A DNA stretch of 8,075 nt from Solirubrobacterales bacterium (GTDB lineage Bacteria; Actinomycetota; Thermoleophilia; Solirubrobacterales; Solirubrobacteraceae): NCBI GenBank assembly GCA_025963955.1, contig JAOPZU010000594.1, positions 1 through 8,075 of the forward strand. Direction: 5' to 3'. The notes under the pieces are model-generated. The model did no database searches. It saw only the letters and a program-made list of their open reading frames with translations, and was not told the origin of the DNA. Of the stretch, positions 1 to 7,981 are shown piece by piece (position 1 is the first letter of the stretch; every line of letters starts with the position of its first letter). A program made the translations under genes and the position numbers.

Positions 1-24
1 TCCCGGTCCCGGTCCCGGTCCCGG
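1..24. repeat. Hexanucleotide tandem repeat (TCCCGG)x4
   Basis: Four perfect copies of TCCCGG begin at the first base of the window, so the true array may be longer. Read on the minus strand it is ACC GGG, coding Thr-Gly in the linker of the membrane protein. The unit is six bases, so copy-number change would alter linker length without breaking the frame. Confidence 0.8.
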
Positions 25-244
25 TCGGGGCCGCCGCGCTCGTCGTCCCCTGCTCCCGCACCACCGGGACCGCCGCCGGCCCGCGGGTGAGCGGGACGGG
101 CGCGGTCGCAGGGACGGGCGGCGGCGCGCTGGAGAGGCGCGGCCACAGGAACGCGAGCAGCGCCACGCCGGCCAGCGCGGCCAGACGGGCGAGGTTCGAC
201 CAGCGCACGCGCTGAAGCAGGGCAGTCACGGCGAGGGAGTCCAT
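1..244 (-). CDS. Hypothetical single-pass membrane protein, 5' part only
   Basis: An open frame on the minus strand starts at ATG 244-242 (an in-frame GTG lies directly before it) and runs off the left edge, giving 81 residues without a stop. Residues 1-17 are polar with three arginines or tryptophan near the end. Residues about 18-34 form one hydrophobic helix rich in Leu, Ala and Val, ending in Trp-Pro-Arg. After that comes a Pro/Ala/Thr-rich stretch and four Thr-Gly dipeptides. This fits an N-terminal membrane anchor, or an uncleaved signal, followed by a flexible extracytoplasmic linker. A GGGAG lies immediately before the ATG, unusually close for a Shine-Dalgarno. I do not recognise the family and the functional domain, if any, lies outside the window. 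It diverges from rpsF. Because it is cut off, the start and even its reality rest on the clean frame and the hydrophobic segment. Confidence 0.55.
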   Translation of the reverse strand, partial: MDSLAVTALLQRVRWSNLARLAALAGVALLAFLWPRLSSAPPPVPATAPVPLTRGPAAVPVVREQGTTSAAAPTGTGTGTG

Positions 245-288
245 CACTCCCTGGTAGGCCCTGGACGCGGAAGTTCGCCCCCCCTTGC

Positions 289-294
289 TACCGT
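289..294 (+). promoter_or_regulatory. Putative rpsF -10 element, TACCGT
   Basis: TACCGT fits the actinobacterial TANNNT -10 pattern and ends 11 bases before the rpsF ATG at 306, so the transcript would have a leader of about 5 bases. No Shine-Dalgarno precedes the ATG. No good -35 box is visible at the usual distance; the spacer holds a run of seven C (278-284). Confidence 0.45.
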
Positions 295-305
295 TGCTGG
301 CCGCT

Positions 306-686
306 ATGGCCAAGAACTCCCCGACCTATGACCTGATGCTGCTCCTCGACACGGCGATCGACGCCGAGGCGCGCACGAAGATCATCTCCGACGCGACCGA
401 GCACATCACGAAGCTCGGTGAGGTCGTCGGGTCGCACGACTGGGGCACGCGCCAGACGACGTACGAGGTCGGCAAGAACAAGAAGGACGCCGAGTACCAC
501 CTGATCCAGTTCCACGGCACGCCCGAGCTGCTGGCGACGCTGAACCGGACGCTCCGCATCACGGACGGCGTCAACCGCTTCCGGATCATCAAGCTCGCCA
601 ACGGCGTCGGCGCCCCGCCGGACCTGAAGGCGACGCCGGCCGTCGTCCCGTCGCCCGTCGAGGACCAGCGCGAGGTCGCGCTCTAA
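306..686 (+). CDS. rpsF: 30S ribosomal protein S6
   Basis: This 126-residue protein is ribosomal protein S6, which binds the central domain of 16S rRNA as a heterodimer with S18. The family pattern is clear: an opening beta strand (YDLMLLLD, about residues 8-15), then a helix, then a strand pair around WGTRQTTYEVGK and YHLIQF, and a closing segment with NRTLRI and FRIIKL. The C-terminal 25 residues are a Pro/Ala-rich tail of no clear function. I chose ATG 306; a TTG at 285 would add seven residues but sits over the probable -10 box. The gene starts almost at its predicted transcription start and lacks a Shine-Dalgarno. It is first in the conserved rpsF-ssb-rpsR-rplI order, but two hairpins and a new promoter follow it, so it may be transcribed alone. 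Confidence 0.96.
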   Translation: MAKNSPTYDLMLLLDTAIDAEARTKIISDATEHITKLGEVVGSHDWGTRQTTYEVGKNKKDAEYHLIQFHGTPELLATLNRTLRITDGVNRFRIIKLANGVGAPPDLKATPAVVPSPVEDQREVAL

Positions 687-703
687 GCGCACCCGCCGTC
701 CCA

Positions 704-721
704 CCCCGCGCTCGCGCGGGG
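704..721 (+). terminator. Terminator-like hairpin downstream of rpsF (first)
   Basis: CCCCGCG and CGCGGGG form a perfect 7-bp all-GC stem around a CTCG loop, 17 bases after the rpsF stop. No U-tract follows, so this is either a weak intrinsic terminator or a 3'-end protecting structure working with the next hairpin. Confidence 0.5.
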
Positions 722-733
722 CCGCAGCACCCG

Positions 734-760
734 ACGGCCGCTCCTCGAGCGGCCGTTGCG
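734..760 (+). terminator. Terminator-like hairpin downstream of rpsF (second)
   Basis: ACGGCCGCTC (734-743) and GAGCGGCCGT (747-756) form a perfect 10-bp stem around a CTC loop, followed by TTGCG. It is the stronger of two tandem hairpins after rpsF. U-tracts are often poor in very GC-rich genomes, so a terminator role is plausible; it separates rpsF from the ssb promoter. Confidence 0.6.
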
Positions 761-872
761 CGTTCCGGGCGAGGCCCGTCAGATCGTCCGCCCCTGCACC
801 GACCCTGCGACAAAAGCGCGGAAGGAGCGGCCAATCGTGCCCCACGGGGGGCGAGCCCTCCGACCCCGGGCC

Positions 873-878
873 TAGACT
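873..878 (+). promoter_or_regulatory. Putative ssb promoter -10 element, TAGACT
   Basis: The octamer CCTAGACT here is identical to the one before purA. The predicted start of transcription is near 885, giving ssb a leader of about 43 bases that contains a good Shine-Dalgarno. This promoter lies after the two rpsF hairpins and would let ssb be expressed independently of rpsF. No clear -35 hexamer is visible. Confidence 0.55.
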
Positions 879-927
879 CGATGACACTCTTCATCGACAG
901 GAACCCTCCCGAAAGGAGCGACGGCAC

Positions 928-1416
928 ATGGCCGCCTCGAACATCAACCGGGTCGTCTTGACCGGCAACCTCACCGCCGACCCCGATCTGCGCTCGCTGC
1001 CCAGCGGCATGCCCGTGTGCAAGCTGCGCCTCGCGGTCAACACCCGCCGCAAGCAGGGCGAGGAGTGGGTCGACAAGCCCAACTACTTCGACGTCACCGT
1101 GTGGGGCAAGCAGGGCGAGAACTGCGCGAACTTCCTCTCCAAGGGCCGGCCCGTCGCCATCGACGGCCGCCTGGAGTGGCGCGAGTGGCAGGACAAGGAG
1201 ACCGGGAAGAACCGCCAGTCGATCGACATCATCGCCGACACCGTGCAGTTCCTCGGCGGCCGGGACGACAACGGAGGCGGTGGCGGCGGCGGGTACAACA
1301 ACGGCGGGGGCTTCCAGCCCCGCTCCGACGTCCCCGCGAACGTCGACGACTTCGCGCCCTCCGCCACGCCCGCACCCGTGGGCGCCCCGACCTCGGACGA
1401 CGACATCCCGTTCTGA
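928..1416 (+). CDS. ssb: Single-stranded DNA-binding protein
   Basis: This 162-residue SSB coats single-stranded DNA during replication, repair and recombination and recruits partner proteins. Residues 1 to about 112 form the OB fold: it opens with [16 protein letters not shown] (7-22), continues with [12 protein letters not shown] and the GRLEWREW strand, and closes at DTVQFLGG. A glycine-rich linker with a run of seven Gly follows, then a disordered Pro/Ala region. The last six residues, DDDIPF, are the canonical acidic tip that docks replication and repair proteins. The ATG at 928 is fixed by AAAGGAG at 912-918, nine bases upstream. It lies between rpsF and rpsR as in most bacteria, but with its own probable promoter and long gaps on both sides (241 and 265 bases). 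Length and motifs are typical for an actinobacterial SSB. Confidence 0.97.
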   Translation: MAASNINRVVLTGNLTADPDLRSLPSGMPVCKLRLAVNTRRKQGEEWVDKPNYFDVTVWGKQGENCANFLSKGRPVAIDGRLEWREWQDKETGKNRQSIDIIADTVQFLGGRDDNGGGGGGGYNNGGGFQPRSDVPANVDDFAPSATPAPVGAPTSDDDIPF

Positions 1417-1461
1417 GCGGCTCCGGCCCCGCCTGACCCCTGCGCGCGACCCGGCGCGCGG

Positions 1462-1479
1462 CGGGCCCTGCGGGGCCCG
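1462..1479 (+). terminator. GC-rich hairpin downstream of ssb
   Basis: CGGGCCC (1462-1468) and GGGCCCG (1473-1479) form a perfect 7-bp stem with loop TGCG, about 45 bases after the ssb stop. The following bases (TCGTCGTCGGG) hold no U-tract. It may be a partial terminator or an mRNA 3'-end structure between ssb and rpsR. Confidence 0.4.
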
Positions 1480-1537
1480 TCGTCGTCGGGAGCGTCCGGG
1501 CGGCCTGGTAGCCGAACAGCCGCTGCCGCGCCGGACC

Positions 1538-1546
1538 TGCCACAAT
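1538..1546 (+). promoter_or_regulatory. Possible rpsR promoter, extended -10 TGnCACAAT
   Basis: TG at 1538-1539, one base, then CACAAT at 1541-1546 resembles an extended -10 element in otherwise extremely GC-rich DNA. It would start transcription near 1553 and give rpsR a structured leader of about 129 bases. The first position of the hexamer is C rather than T and no -35 box is clear, so this is tentative. Confidence 0.35.
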
Positions 1547-1577
1547 GAGGGTTCGCGCGCGCCCTCGGCGCACGCTC

Positions 1578-1606
1578 CGCACCCCGGCCGCTCCGGCCGC
1601 CGTGCG
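1578..1606 (+). other. Compound hairpin in the presumed rpsR leader
   Basis: CGCAC (1578-1582) pairs with GTGCG (1602-1606), then a 2x2 C/C internal loop, then CGGCCG (1585-1590) pairs with CGGCCG (1594-1599) around a CTC loop. It lies about 75 bases before the rpsR start. It could be a leader RNA element; the sequence matches no regulatory RNA that I recognise. Confidence 0.3.
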
Positions 1607-1649
1607 ACTTCCGCCCTCCGGCCCCCGGGCCTGAGCGCGGCAATCACTG

Positions 1650-1669
1650 TCTTAGAAGATCTTCCAAGA
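1650..1669. promoter_or_regulatory. 20-bp near-perfect palindrome overlapping the rpsR ribosome-binding site
   Basis: TCTTAGAAGATCTTCCAAGA is a palindrome with nine of ten pairs matching (only A1654/C1665 fails). It is AT-rich in a GC-rich setting. Its right end contains the AAGA of the rpsR Shine-Dalgarno AAGAGG (1666-1671). As DNA it could be an operator; as RNA it folds into a hairpin with loop GAUC that would hide part of the ribosome-binding site. The role is inferred from structure and position only. Confidence 0.4.
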
Positions 1670-1681
1670 GGACGTCACGAC

Positions 1682-2011
1682 GTGGCCAAGCAGCGCAACG
1701 CGGGCAAGACCGCCCGCCGCAAGGACAAGAAGGGCGGGATGGGCAGCGGCCGCCGCAAGCCCTGCCTGTTCTGCAAGGACAAGGTCGAGCAGGTTGACTA
1801 CAAGGACATCGCGACCCTGAGCAAGTTCGTCTCGGAGCGCGGCAAGATCCGGTCCCGTCGCCTCACCGGCGCCTGCCGTCGCCACCAGAACCAGGTCGCG
1901 GTCGCCGTCAAGCGTGCCCGTGAGATCGCTCTGCTGCCGTACGTGAACGACTCCGGCAAGGACGACCGCGAGACCACCGGTCGCGGCCGTCGCGAAGACC
2001 GGGGCCGGTAG
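1682..2011 (+). CDS. rpsR: 30S ribosomal protein S18 (cysteine-containing form)
   Basis: This 109-residue S18 is the partner of S6 in the small subunit. Residues 1-26 are a basic N-terminal extension. The S18 core runs from CLFCKDK (28-34) through [10 protein letters not shown] and the very conserved [10 protein letters not shown] (51-60) to TGACRRHQ (62-69) and ALLPYV (83-88). C28, C31, C65 and H68 are arranged as in the zinc-ribbon (C+) version of S18; some actinobacteria also carry a cysteine-free paralogue, which is not in this window. A basic 20-residue tail follows. GTG 1682 is chosen because AAGAGG lies ten bases upstream and MAKQRN is a normal S18 start. An open frame continues upstream to 1280 but is not conserved-looking. 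rplI starts two bases after the stop, so the two are surely co-transcribed. Confidence 0.96.
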   Translation: MAKQRNAGKTARRKDKKGGMGSGRRKPCLFCKDKVEQVDYKDIATLSKFVSERGKIRSRRLTGACRRHQNQVAVAVKRAREIALLPYVNDSGKDDRETTGRGRREDRGR

Positions 2012-2013
2012 CC

Positions 2014-2469
2014 ATGCCCGAAGCGATCCTCCTGAAGGACGTCGACGGCGTCGGCGTCAAGGGCAGCCTCGTGGACGTGTCCAAGGGCTACCTCCGCAAC
2101 TTCCTCATCCCGCGACAGCTCGCCGCCCCGGCCACGAAGGGTCTGCTGGCGCAGGCGCAGGCGAACGCCGCGTCGATCGAGAAGGCCCGGGCCGAGGCCG
2201 TCGCCAAGGCCGGCGAGATCGCCGACCGCCTCAACAAGACGGTCCTGACCCTCGCGGCCACCGCCGGCGAGGACGGGCGCCTGTTCGGCTCGATCACGAG
2301 CCAGGACATCGCGAACGAGGTCAAGGAGGCGCGCGGCATCGAGCTCGACAAGCGCAAGATCCACCTCGAGGACCCGATCAAGAACGTCGGCACCTACGCC
2401 GTCGTGGTCGACCTCGGCGAGGGCGTCACCGCCACCGTCAAGACGATCGTCACCGAGAGCAACGCCTAG
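2014..2469 (+). CDS. rplI: 50S ribosomal protein L9
   Basis: This 151-residue protein is L9, an elongated protein of the large subunit near the base of the L1 stalk that contributes to reading-frame maintenance. Residues 1 to about 50 are the N-terminal rRNA-binding domain, with the family signature G-x-V-x-V-x2-GY-x-RNFLIP (about 16-33). A long connecting helix rich in Ala, Lys and Glu spans about 42-75, and the C-terminal domain (about 80-148) has the typical GRLFGSIT segment. Length matches the family. ATG 2014 follows the rpsR stop by two bases; GGGG at 2001-2004 can serve as a weak Shine-Dalgarno. A strong terminator-like hairpin begins 29 bases after the stop, closing the rpsR-rplI unit. 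Confidence 0.97.
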   Translation: MPEAILLKDVDGVGVKGSLVDVSKGYLRNFLIPRQLAAPATKGLLAQAQANAASIEKARAEAVAKAGEIADRLNKTVLTLAATAGEDGRLFGSITSQDIANEVKEARGIELDKRKIHLEDPIKNVGTYAVVVDLGEGVTATVKTIVTESNA

Positions 2470-2497
2470 CTCTCCAGCGCACCAGCTGTAGTAGGAC

Positions 2498-2530
2498 CGA
2501 CGGGACCCGCAAGGGTCCCGTCGTCGTTCC
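2498..2530 (+). terminator. Strong terminator-like hairpin downstream of rplI
   Basis: Positions 2498-2508 and 2513-2523 form a perfect 11-bp GC-rich stem closed by a GCAA (GNRA) tetraloop, followed by the short U-containing TCGTT. It begins 29 bases after the rplI stop and lies before the dnaB promoter. This is the clearest terminator in the window. Confidence 0.75.
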
Positions 2531-2544
2531 GGGAGCGGGCGACG

Positions 2545-2570
2545 CGCGATCCTGCGCCGGAAGGATCGCG
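2545..2570. other. Inverted repeat upstream of dnaB
   Basis: CGCGATCCT (2545-2553) and AGGATCGCG (2562-2570) are perfect 9-base arms around an 8-base spacer, about 70 bases before the dnaB -10 element. It may be a second hairpin of the rplI terminator or a protein-binding site upstream of dnaB. No trans-acting factor can be named from the sequence. Confidence 0.4.
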
Positions 2571-2640
2571 ACCCCGTGCCGCTCGAGCGTTCTTCCCGCG
2601 ATTTCCGGCAAGTCCGCGTGCCTGCCGTCCGCGCCGCCGC

Positions 2641-2646
2641 TAGCTT
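2641..2646 (+). promoter_or_regulatory. Putative dnaB -10 element, TAGCTT
   Basis: TAGCTT matches TANNNT and ends ten bases before the GTG at 2657, the same distance as at purA. Together with the absence of a Shine-Dalgarno it supports GTG 2657 as the start of dnaB and a leader of about 4 bases. The -35 region is not recognisable. Confidence 0.5.
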
Positions 2647-2656
2647 CAGAAGACCC

Positions 2657-4044
<1,388 letters not shown>

Positions 4045-4045
<1 letters not shown>

Positions 4046-4806
4046 TGCCCGCCGGCCCCGCGCGCCCGTCCCGTCCCGCCCGCCCCGGCGACCACTGGGT
4101 CTGCCCGTACGAGCTGTGCAACGGCTCGGGGATCCGCATCGACGAGGACCGCGGCGTCGCTCTGGACTGCCGCTGCCGTCCCGCTCGCCAGCGGACCATG
4201 CGCGTCAGCGGACTGCGCAGCTCGATCCCCCGCAAGTACCGCGAGGTCTCCTTCGACCGCGCGCCGATGCCGTCGATCGCGGCCGCCGCGCCGGCGCAGG
4301 TCCGGGCCGTCCGCGCCTACATCCGCGACCTCGACGGGCACCTGAAGGCGGGCCGCGGCCTGTGGCTCTACGGGACCGTCGGCACGGGCAAGACGACGCT
4401 CGCGATGCTCGTCTCCAAAGCGGCGATCGACGCGGGGCACTCCGTGGCGATCTACTCGCTGCCGCGTCTGCTGGCCGAGATCCGCACGACCTACGACGAC
4501 GCCAGCGCGGACACCTACACCGCGTTGCTCGACCGCCTGGCCGAGGTCGACCTGCTGCACATCGACGACGTCGGCACCGAGAAGACGAGCGAGTGGGTGC
4601 TCGAGCAGCTGTACTCGATCATCAACGCGCGCTACGAGGAGGAGCGGACCGTGATCATCACGACGAACCTCGAGCGCGACGACCTCGCCGCGCAGATCCA
4701 CGAGCGGACCGTGTCCCGCCTGGAGGAGATGTGCGAGGTCCTGCCGCTGTACGGCGCGGACGCCCGGCGCCAGTCCTACGGCGACGAGCGGCGGGACATC
4801 GCATGA
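4045..4806 (+). CDS. DnaC/DnaI-type AAA+ ATPase, probable helicase loader
   Basis: This 253-residue protein is an AAA+ ATPase of the DnaC/DnaI/IstB group. Visible motifs are Walker A GTVGTGKT (110-117), Walker B DLLHIDD (169-175), sensor-1 ITTNL (205-209) and the arginine-bearing RTVSRL (221-226). The N-terminal part has four cysteines (C20, C25, C42, C44) in a C-x4-C...C-x-C layout, likely a small zinc site. The N-terminal domain of Bacillus DnaI, which contacts the helicase, also binds zinc. The ATG overlaps the dnaB stop by one base, and GGTGGGG (4028-4034) lies ten bases upstream, so translation is coupled. Position next to dnaB argues for loading DnaB onto DNA rather than for IstB of IS21 elements: there is no istA and no insertion-sequence ends. 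Function is inferred from family and context. Composition matches its neighbours, so recent transfer is not indicated. Confidence 0.85.
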
Positions 4807-4836
4807 CCCGCGTCCGCGCCTGAGCCCCGCACCACC

Positions 4837-4842
4837 TAGACT
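4837..4842 (+). promoter_or_regulatory. Putative purA -10 element, TAGACT
   Basis: CCTAGACT repeats the octamer found before ssb. It lies in the 46-base gap after the loader gene and ends ten bases before the purA ATG, predicting a leader of about 4 bases. No Shine-Dalgarno is present before purA, which agrees with near-leaderless translation. Confidence 0.6.
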
Positions 4843-4852
4843 GCCGTCCTAA

Positions 4853-6193
<1,341 letters not shown>

Positions 6194-6206
6194 CCGAGGG
6201 CGGCAG

Positions 6207-7277
6207 GTGCGCAGCGCCCGCCGCCTGCTCCTGATCGTCCTGTTGAGCGTGGCGGCGGCCGCGACGAGCGCCGGCGCCGCGGGGGACCCGACCGCCCTGC
6301 CGTGCTTCGGTGCCGCCTCGCGGACCCCTGGCGTGCCGTGCGTCAACCCCGTCCTGCGGACGCTCGTCGTCCCGACCCCGGCCCGGGCGCAGACCGTCCC
6401 GGACGCCGACTGCAACGTCGTCTTCCGCAGTCGCACGCTGTTCGTCTGCGGCTGGGGCGCGCCGCAGCCGACCGCGGTGCGCACCGTCGCCCTGATCGGG
6501 GACAGCCACGCCGCCCACTGGCGTCCCGCCCTGGAGCTCGTCGCCGCACGGCGCACGTGGCGCGTGGTCTCGATGTCTCGCGCGGGCTGCCCGCTGACCG
6601 CCGCGACCACGAGGTTGCCGACCCCCGCCCGCTCGCGGTCCTGCCGCCGCTGGAAGCGCGCCGTGCAGCGCTGGCTGCGCGCCCACCCCGAGGTGAGCGT
6701 CGTCCTCGTCGCCCAGCACCGCGTCAGGGTCGCCGTACCCGAAGGGCACTCGCAGGGTCCGGAGATCCGGCGCGGGTATGTCCGCGCGTGGCGGCAGGTC
6801 CTGCAGCCGTACCGCCGTCACGTGGTCGTCCTGCGCGACACCCCGCGGGACACGCCGGACACGCTCCGCTGCGTCACCGCCGCGATCGCCGGCGGCTATC
6901 CCGCGGGCCCGGCCTGCGCGATCCCGCGCTCCTACGCCCTGCGGCCCGACCCGGCCGTCGCGGCCGCGCGGGCGCTGCGCGGGCAGCGCGTGCAGACCCT
7001 TGACCTGACGCGGGCGTTCTGCAGCGCGCGGCTGTGCCTGCCCGTCGTCGGCGGCGCGCTCGTGCACCGCGACACCCAGCACATGACCCGCGAGTGGGTC
7101 ACGAGCCTCGGGCCGCTGCTCGACGCCGCGCTCGGCCGGCTGATGCGCTCGTGGCGGGACCCGGTACGGCGGACGGGGGACGTGACGGACGTCACGGCAT
7201 CCCTGGCGGTCGACGCGCAGCAGGGGCGCGTCTCGCCCCTGCGGCCGGCGAGCGGCGTGCCCGCCACGGGCCGCTAG
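6207..7277 (+). CDS. Secreted stand-alone SGNH-domain protein (esterase/acyltransferase-like)
   Basis: The 356-residue product begins with a signal peptide: arginines at 2, 5 and 6, a hydrophobic core (7-20), and a likely cleavage near SAGAA (21-25). The body resembles the SGNH domain found at the C-terminus of OafA-type acyltransferases, here without the membrane acyltransferase part. Visible elements are the nucleophile motif GDSH (98-101), RAGC (125-128), and DTQH (289-292), the Asp/His pair of the triad. The block-III Asn is not obvious. Ten cysteines in the mature part, four before the GDSH motif, suggest disulfides. The likely role is moving or removing acyl groups on surface glycans outside the membrane; substrate unknown. 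GTG 6207 is chosen because GAGGG lies six bases upstream and the signal peptide begins there; the frame is open further upstream only inside purA. The last 40 residues look non-conserved. Confidence 0.75.
   Translation: MRSARRLLLIVLLSVAAAATSAGAAGDPTALPCFGAASRTPGVPCVNPVLRTLVVPTPARAQTVPDADCNVVFRSRTLFVCGWGAPQPTAVRTVALIGDSHAAHWRPALELVAARRTWRVVSMSRAGCPLTAATTRLPTPARSRSCRRWKRAVQRWLRAHPEVSVVLVAQHRVRVAVPEGHSQGPEIRRGYVRAWRQVLQPYRRHVVVLRDTPRDTPDTLRCVTAAIAGGYPAGPACAIPRSYALRPDPAVAAARALRGQRVQTLDLTRAFCSARLCLPVVGGALVHRDTQHMTREWVTSLGPLLDAALGRLMRSWRDPVRRTGDVTDVTASLAVDAQQGRVSPLRPASGVPATGR
7181..7196. repeat. 16-bp inverted repeat near the 3' end of the SGNH gene
   Basis: CGTGACG and CGTCACG are perfect 7-base arms separated by GA. 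It lies within the coding sequence of the variable C-terminal tail. It could bind a dimeric regulator or be a by-product of the Asp-Val-Thr repeat it encodes; nothing decides between these. Confidence 0.35.
7220..7242. terminator. Hairpin inside the SGNH 3' end, possible terminator for the opposing gene
   Basis: GCAGGGGCG (7220-7228) and CGCCCCTGC (7234-7242) form a perfect 9-bp stem around a 5-base loop. It lies inside the SGNH coding region 33 bases before its stop, and 32 bases beyond the stop of the minus-strand acyltransferase, where a terminator for that gene would be expected. No U-tract is seen on either strand. Confidence 0.45.
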
Positions 7278-7975
7278 AGCAGCTCGCCCTCCGGCACCTC
7301 GCGCACCCGCCGGGCGGGGACGCCCATGACGACCGAGCGCGGCGGGACGTCGTTCGTGACGACCGCGCCGGCGGCGACGAAGGCCTCGGCGCCGATCTCC
7401 ACGCCCGGGACGAGGACGGCGCCGCCGCCGATCCGGCAGCCCCGTCGGAGCGTCGGGCCGCGCAGCTCCTGGTCAGGGCCGGGGCGCCCGATCGTGTCGT
7501 CGTTCGTCGTCATCGCGCACGGGCCGACGAAGACCTCGTCCTCGATCACGCTGAAGGCGGTGAGGTAGACCTGCGACTGGATCCGCACGCGGGAGCCGAT
7601 GACCACGTCGTTGTCGATGCCCGTCCCGCGGCCGATCACGGTGTCCGCCCCGACGACGGCCCGCTCGCGGATGTACGCCTGGTCCCCGATGATCGAGCGC
7701 TCGCCGATGCTCGCGCCCGCGAAGATGATGGCCTGGGCGCAGATCCGGGCACCGCTCGCGATGCGCAGCGGCGTGAACGGGGCCCCGGCGGCCTTGGCGT
7801 AGGCGGCGCTGCGCGGGTGCAGGGCCGGGGACTTGCCGAGGATCACCCCGTCCTGGACCACGACGTCGTCGCCGATGACCGTTCCCTCGTGGACCACGAC
7901 GTTCGCTCCGAACACCACGCCGTCGCCGATGACGGCGGTGGGGTGCACGACGAGTCCAGGCGCATCTGGCTGCAT
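7274..7975 (-). CDS. Left-handed beta-helix (hexapeptide-repeat) acyltransferase
   Basis: This 233-residue protein is built from hexapeptide repeats ([LIV]-G-x4), which fold into a trimeric left-handed beta helix that uses acyl-CoA. The first repeat block is at about 10-47 (VIGDGVVFGANVVV and onward), then an insert (about 48-72, KSPALHPR...), a long second block (about 73-163), a TTNDD turn, and a final block ending in VVTNDVPPRSVVMGVPARRVRE, whose end (MGVPAR) is typical of sugar O- or N-acetyltransferases such as WbpD/WlbB and serine/sugar acetyltransferases. The substrate is unknown; a divergent Gfo/Idh-type oxidoreductase points to nucleotide-sugar modification for a surface glycan. ATG 7975 is chosen because repeats begin ten residues later and a -10 box lies seven bases upstream. 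The frame upstream to 8068 would overlap the divergent gene. Its stop shares CTAG with the convergent SGNH gene. Confidence 0.85.
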   Translation of the reverse strand: MQPDAPGLVVHPTAVIGDGVVFGANVVVHEGTVIGDDVVVQDGVILGKSPALHPRSAAYAKAAGAPFTPLRIASGARICAQAIIFAGASIGERSIIGDQAYIRERAVVGADTVIGRGTGIDNDVVIGSRVRIQSQVYLTAFSVIEDEVFVGPCAMTTNDDTIGRPGPDQELRGPTLRRGCRIGGGAVLVPGVEIGAEAFVAAGAVVTNDVPPRSVVMGVPARRVREVPEGELL

Positions 7976-7981
7976 CCCGCG

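Noticed and set aside
285..305. TTG start for rpsF at 285
   Set aside because: It would add a non-conserved MLPLLAA before the usual start and lies over the -10 box.
1273..1314. Gly-codon run in ssb as a regulatory repeat
   Set aside because: It encodes the normal flexible Gly-rich linker of SSB; codons vary and no clean tandem unit is present.
589..1647. 352-codon minus-strand open frame across the rpsF-ssb-rpsR region
   Set aside because: Antisense to ssb with repetitive Arg/Ala/Gly composition; no start signal or motif.
1280..1681. Upstream extension of rpsR (frame open from 1280)
   Set aside because: The added residues overlap ssb out of frame and are Pro/Arg/Thr filler; the S18 start at GTG 1682 has a Shine-Dalgarno.
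2576..2656. Longer dnaB start at GTG 2576
   Set aside because: The extra 27 residues match nothing typical of DnaB and cover the -10 element; GTG 2657 fits the short-leader spacing.
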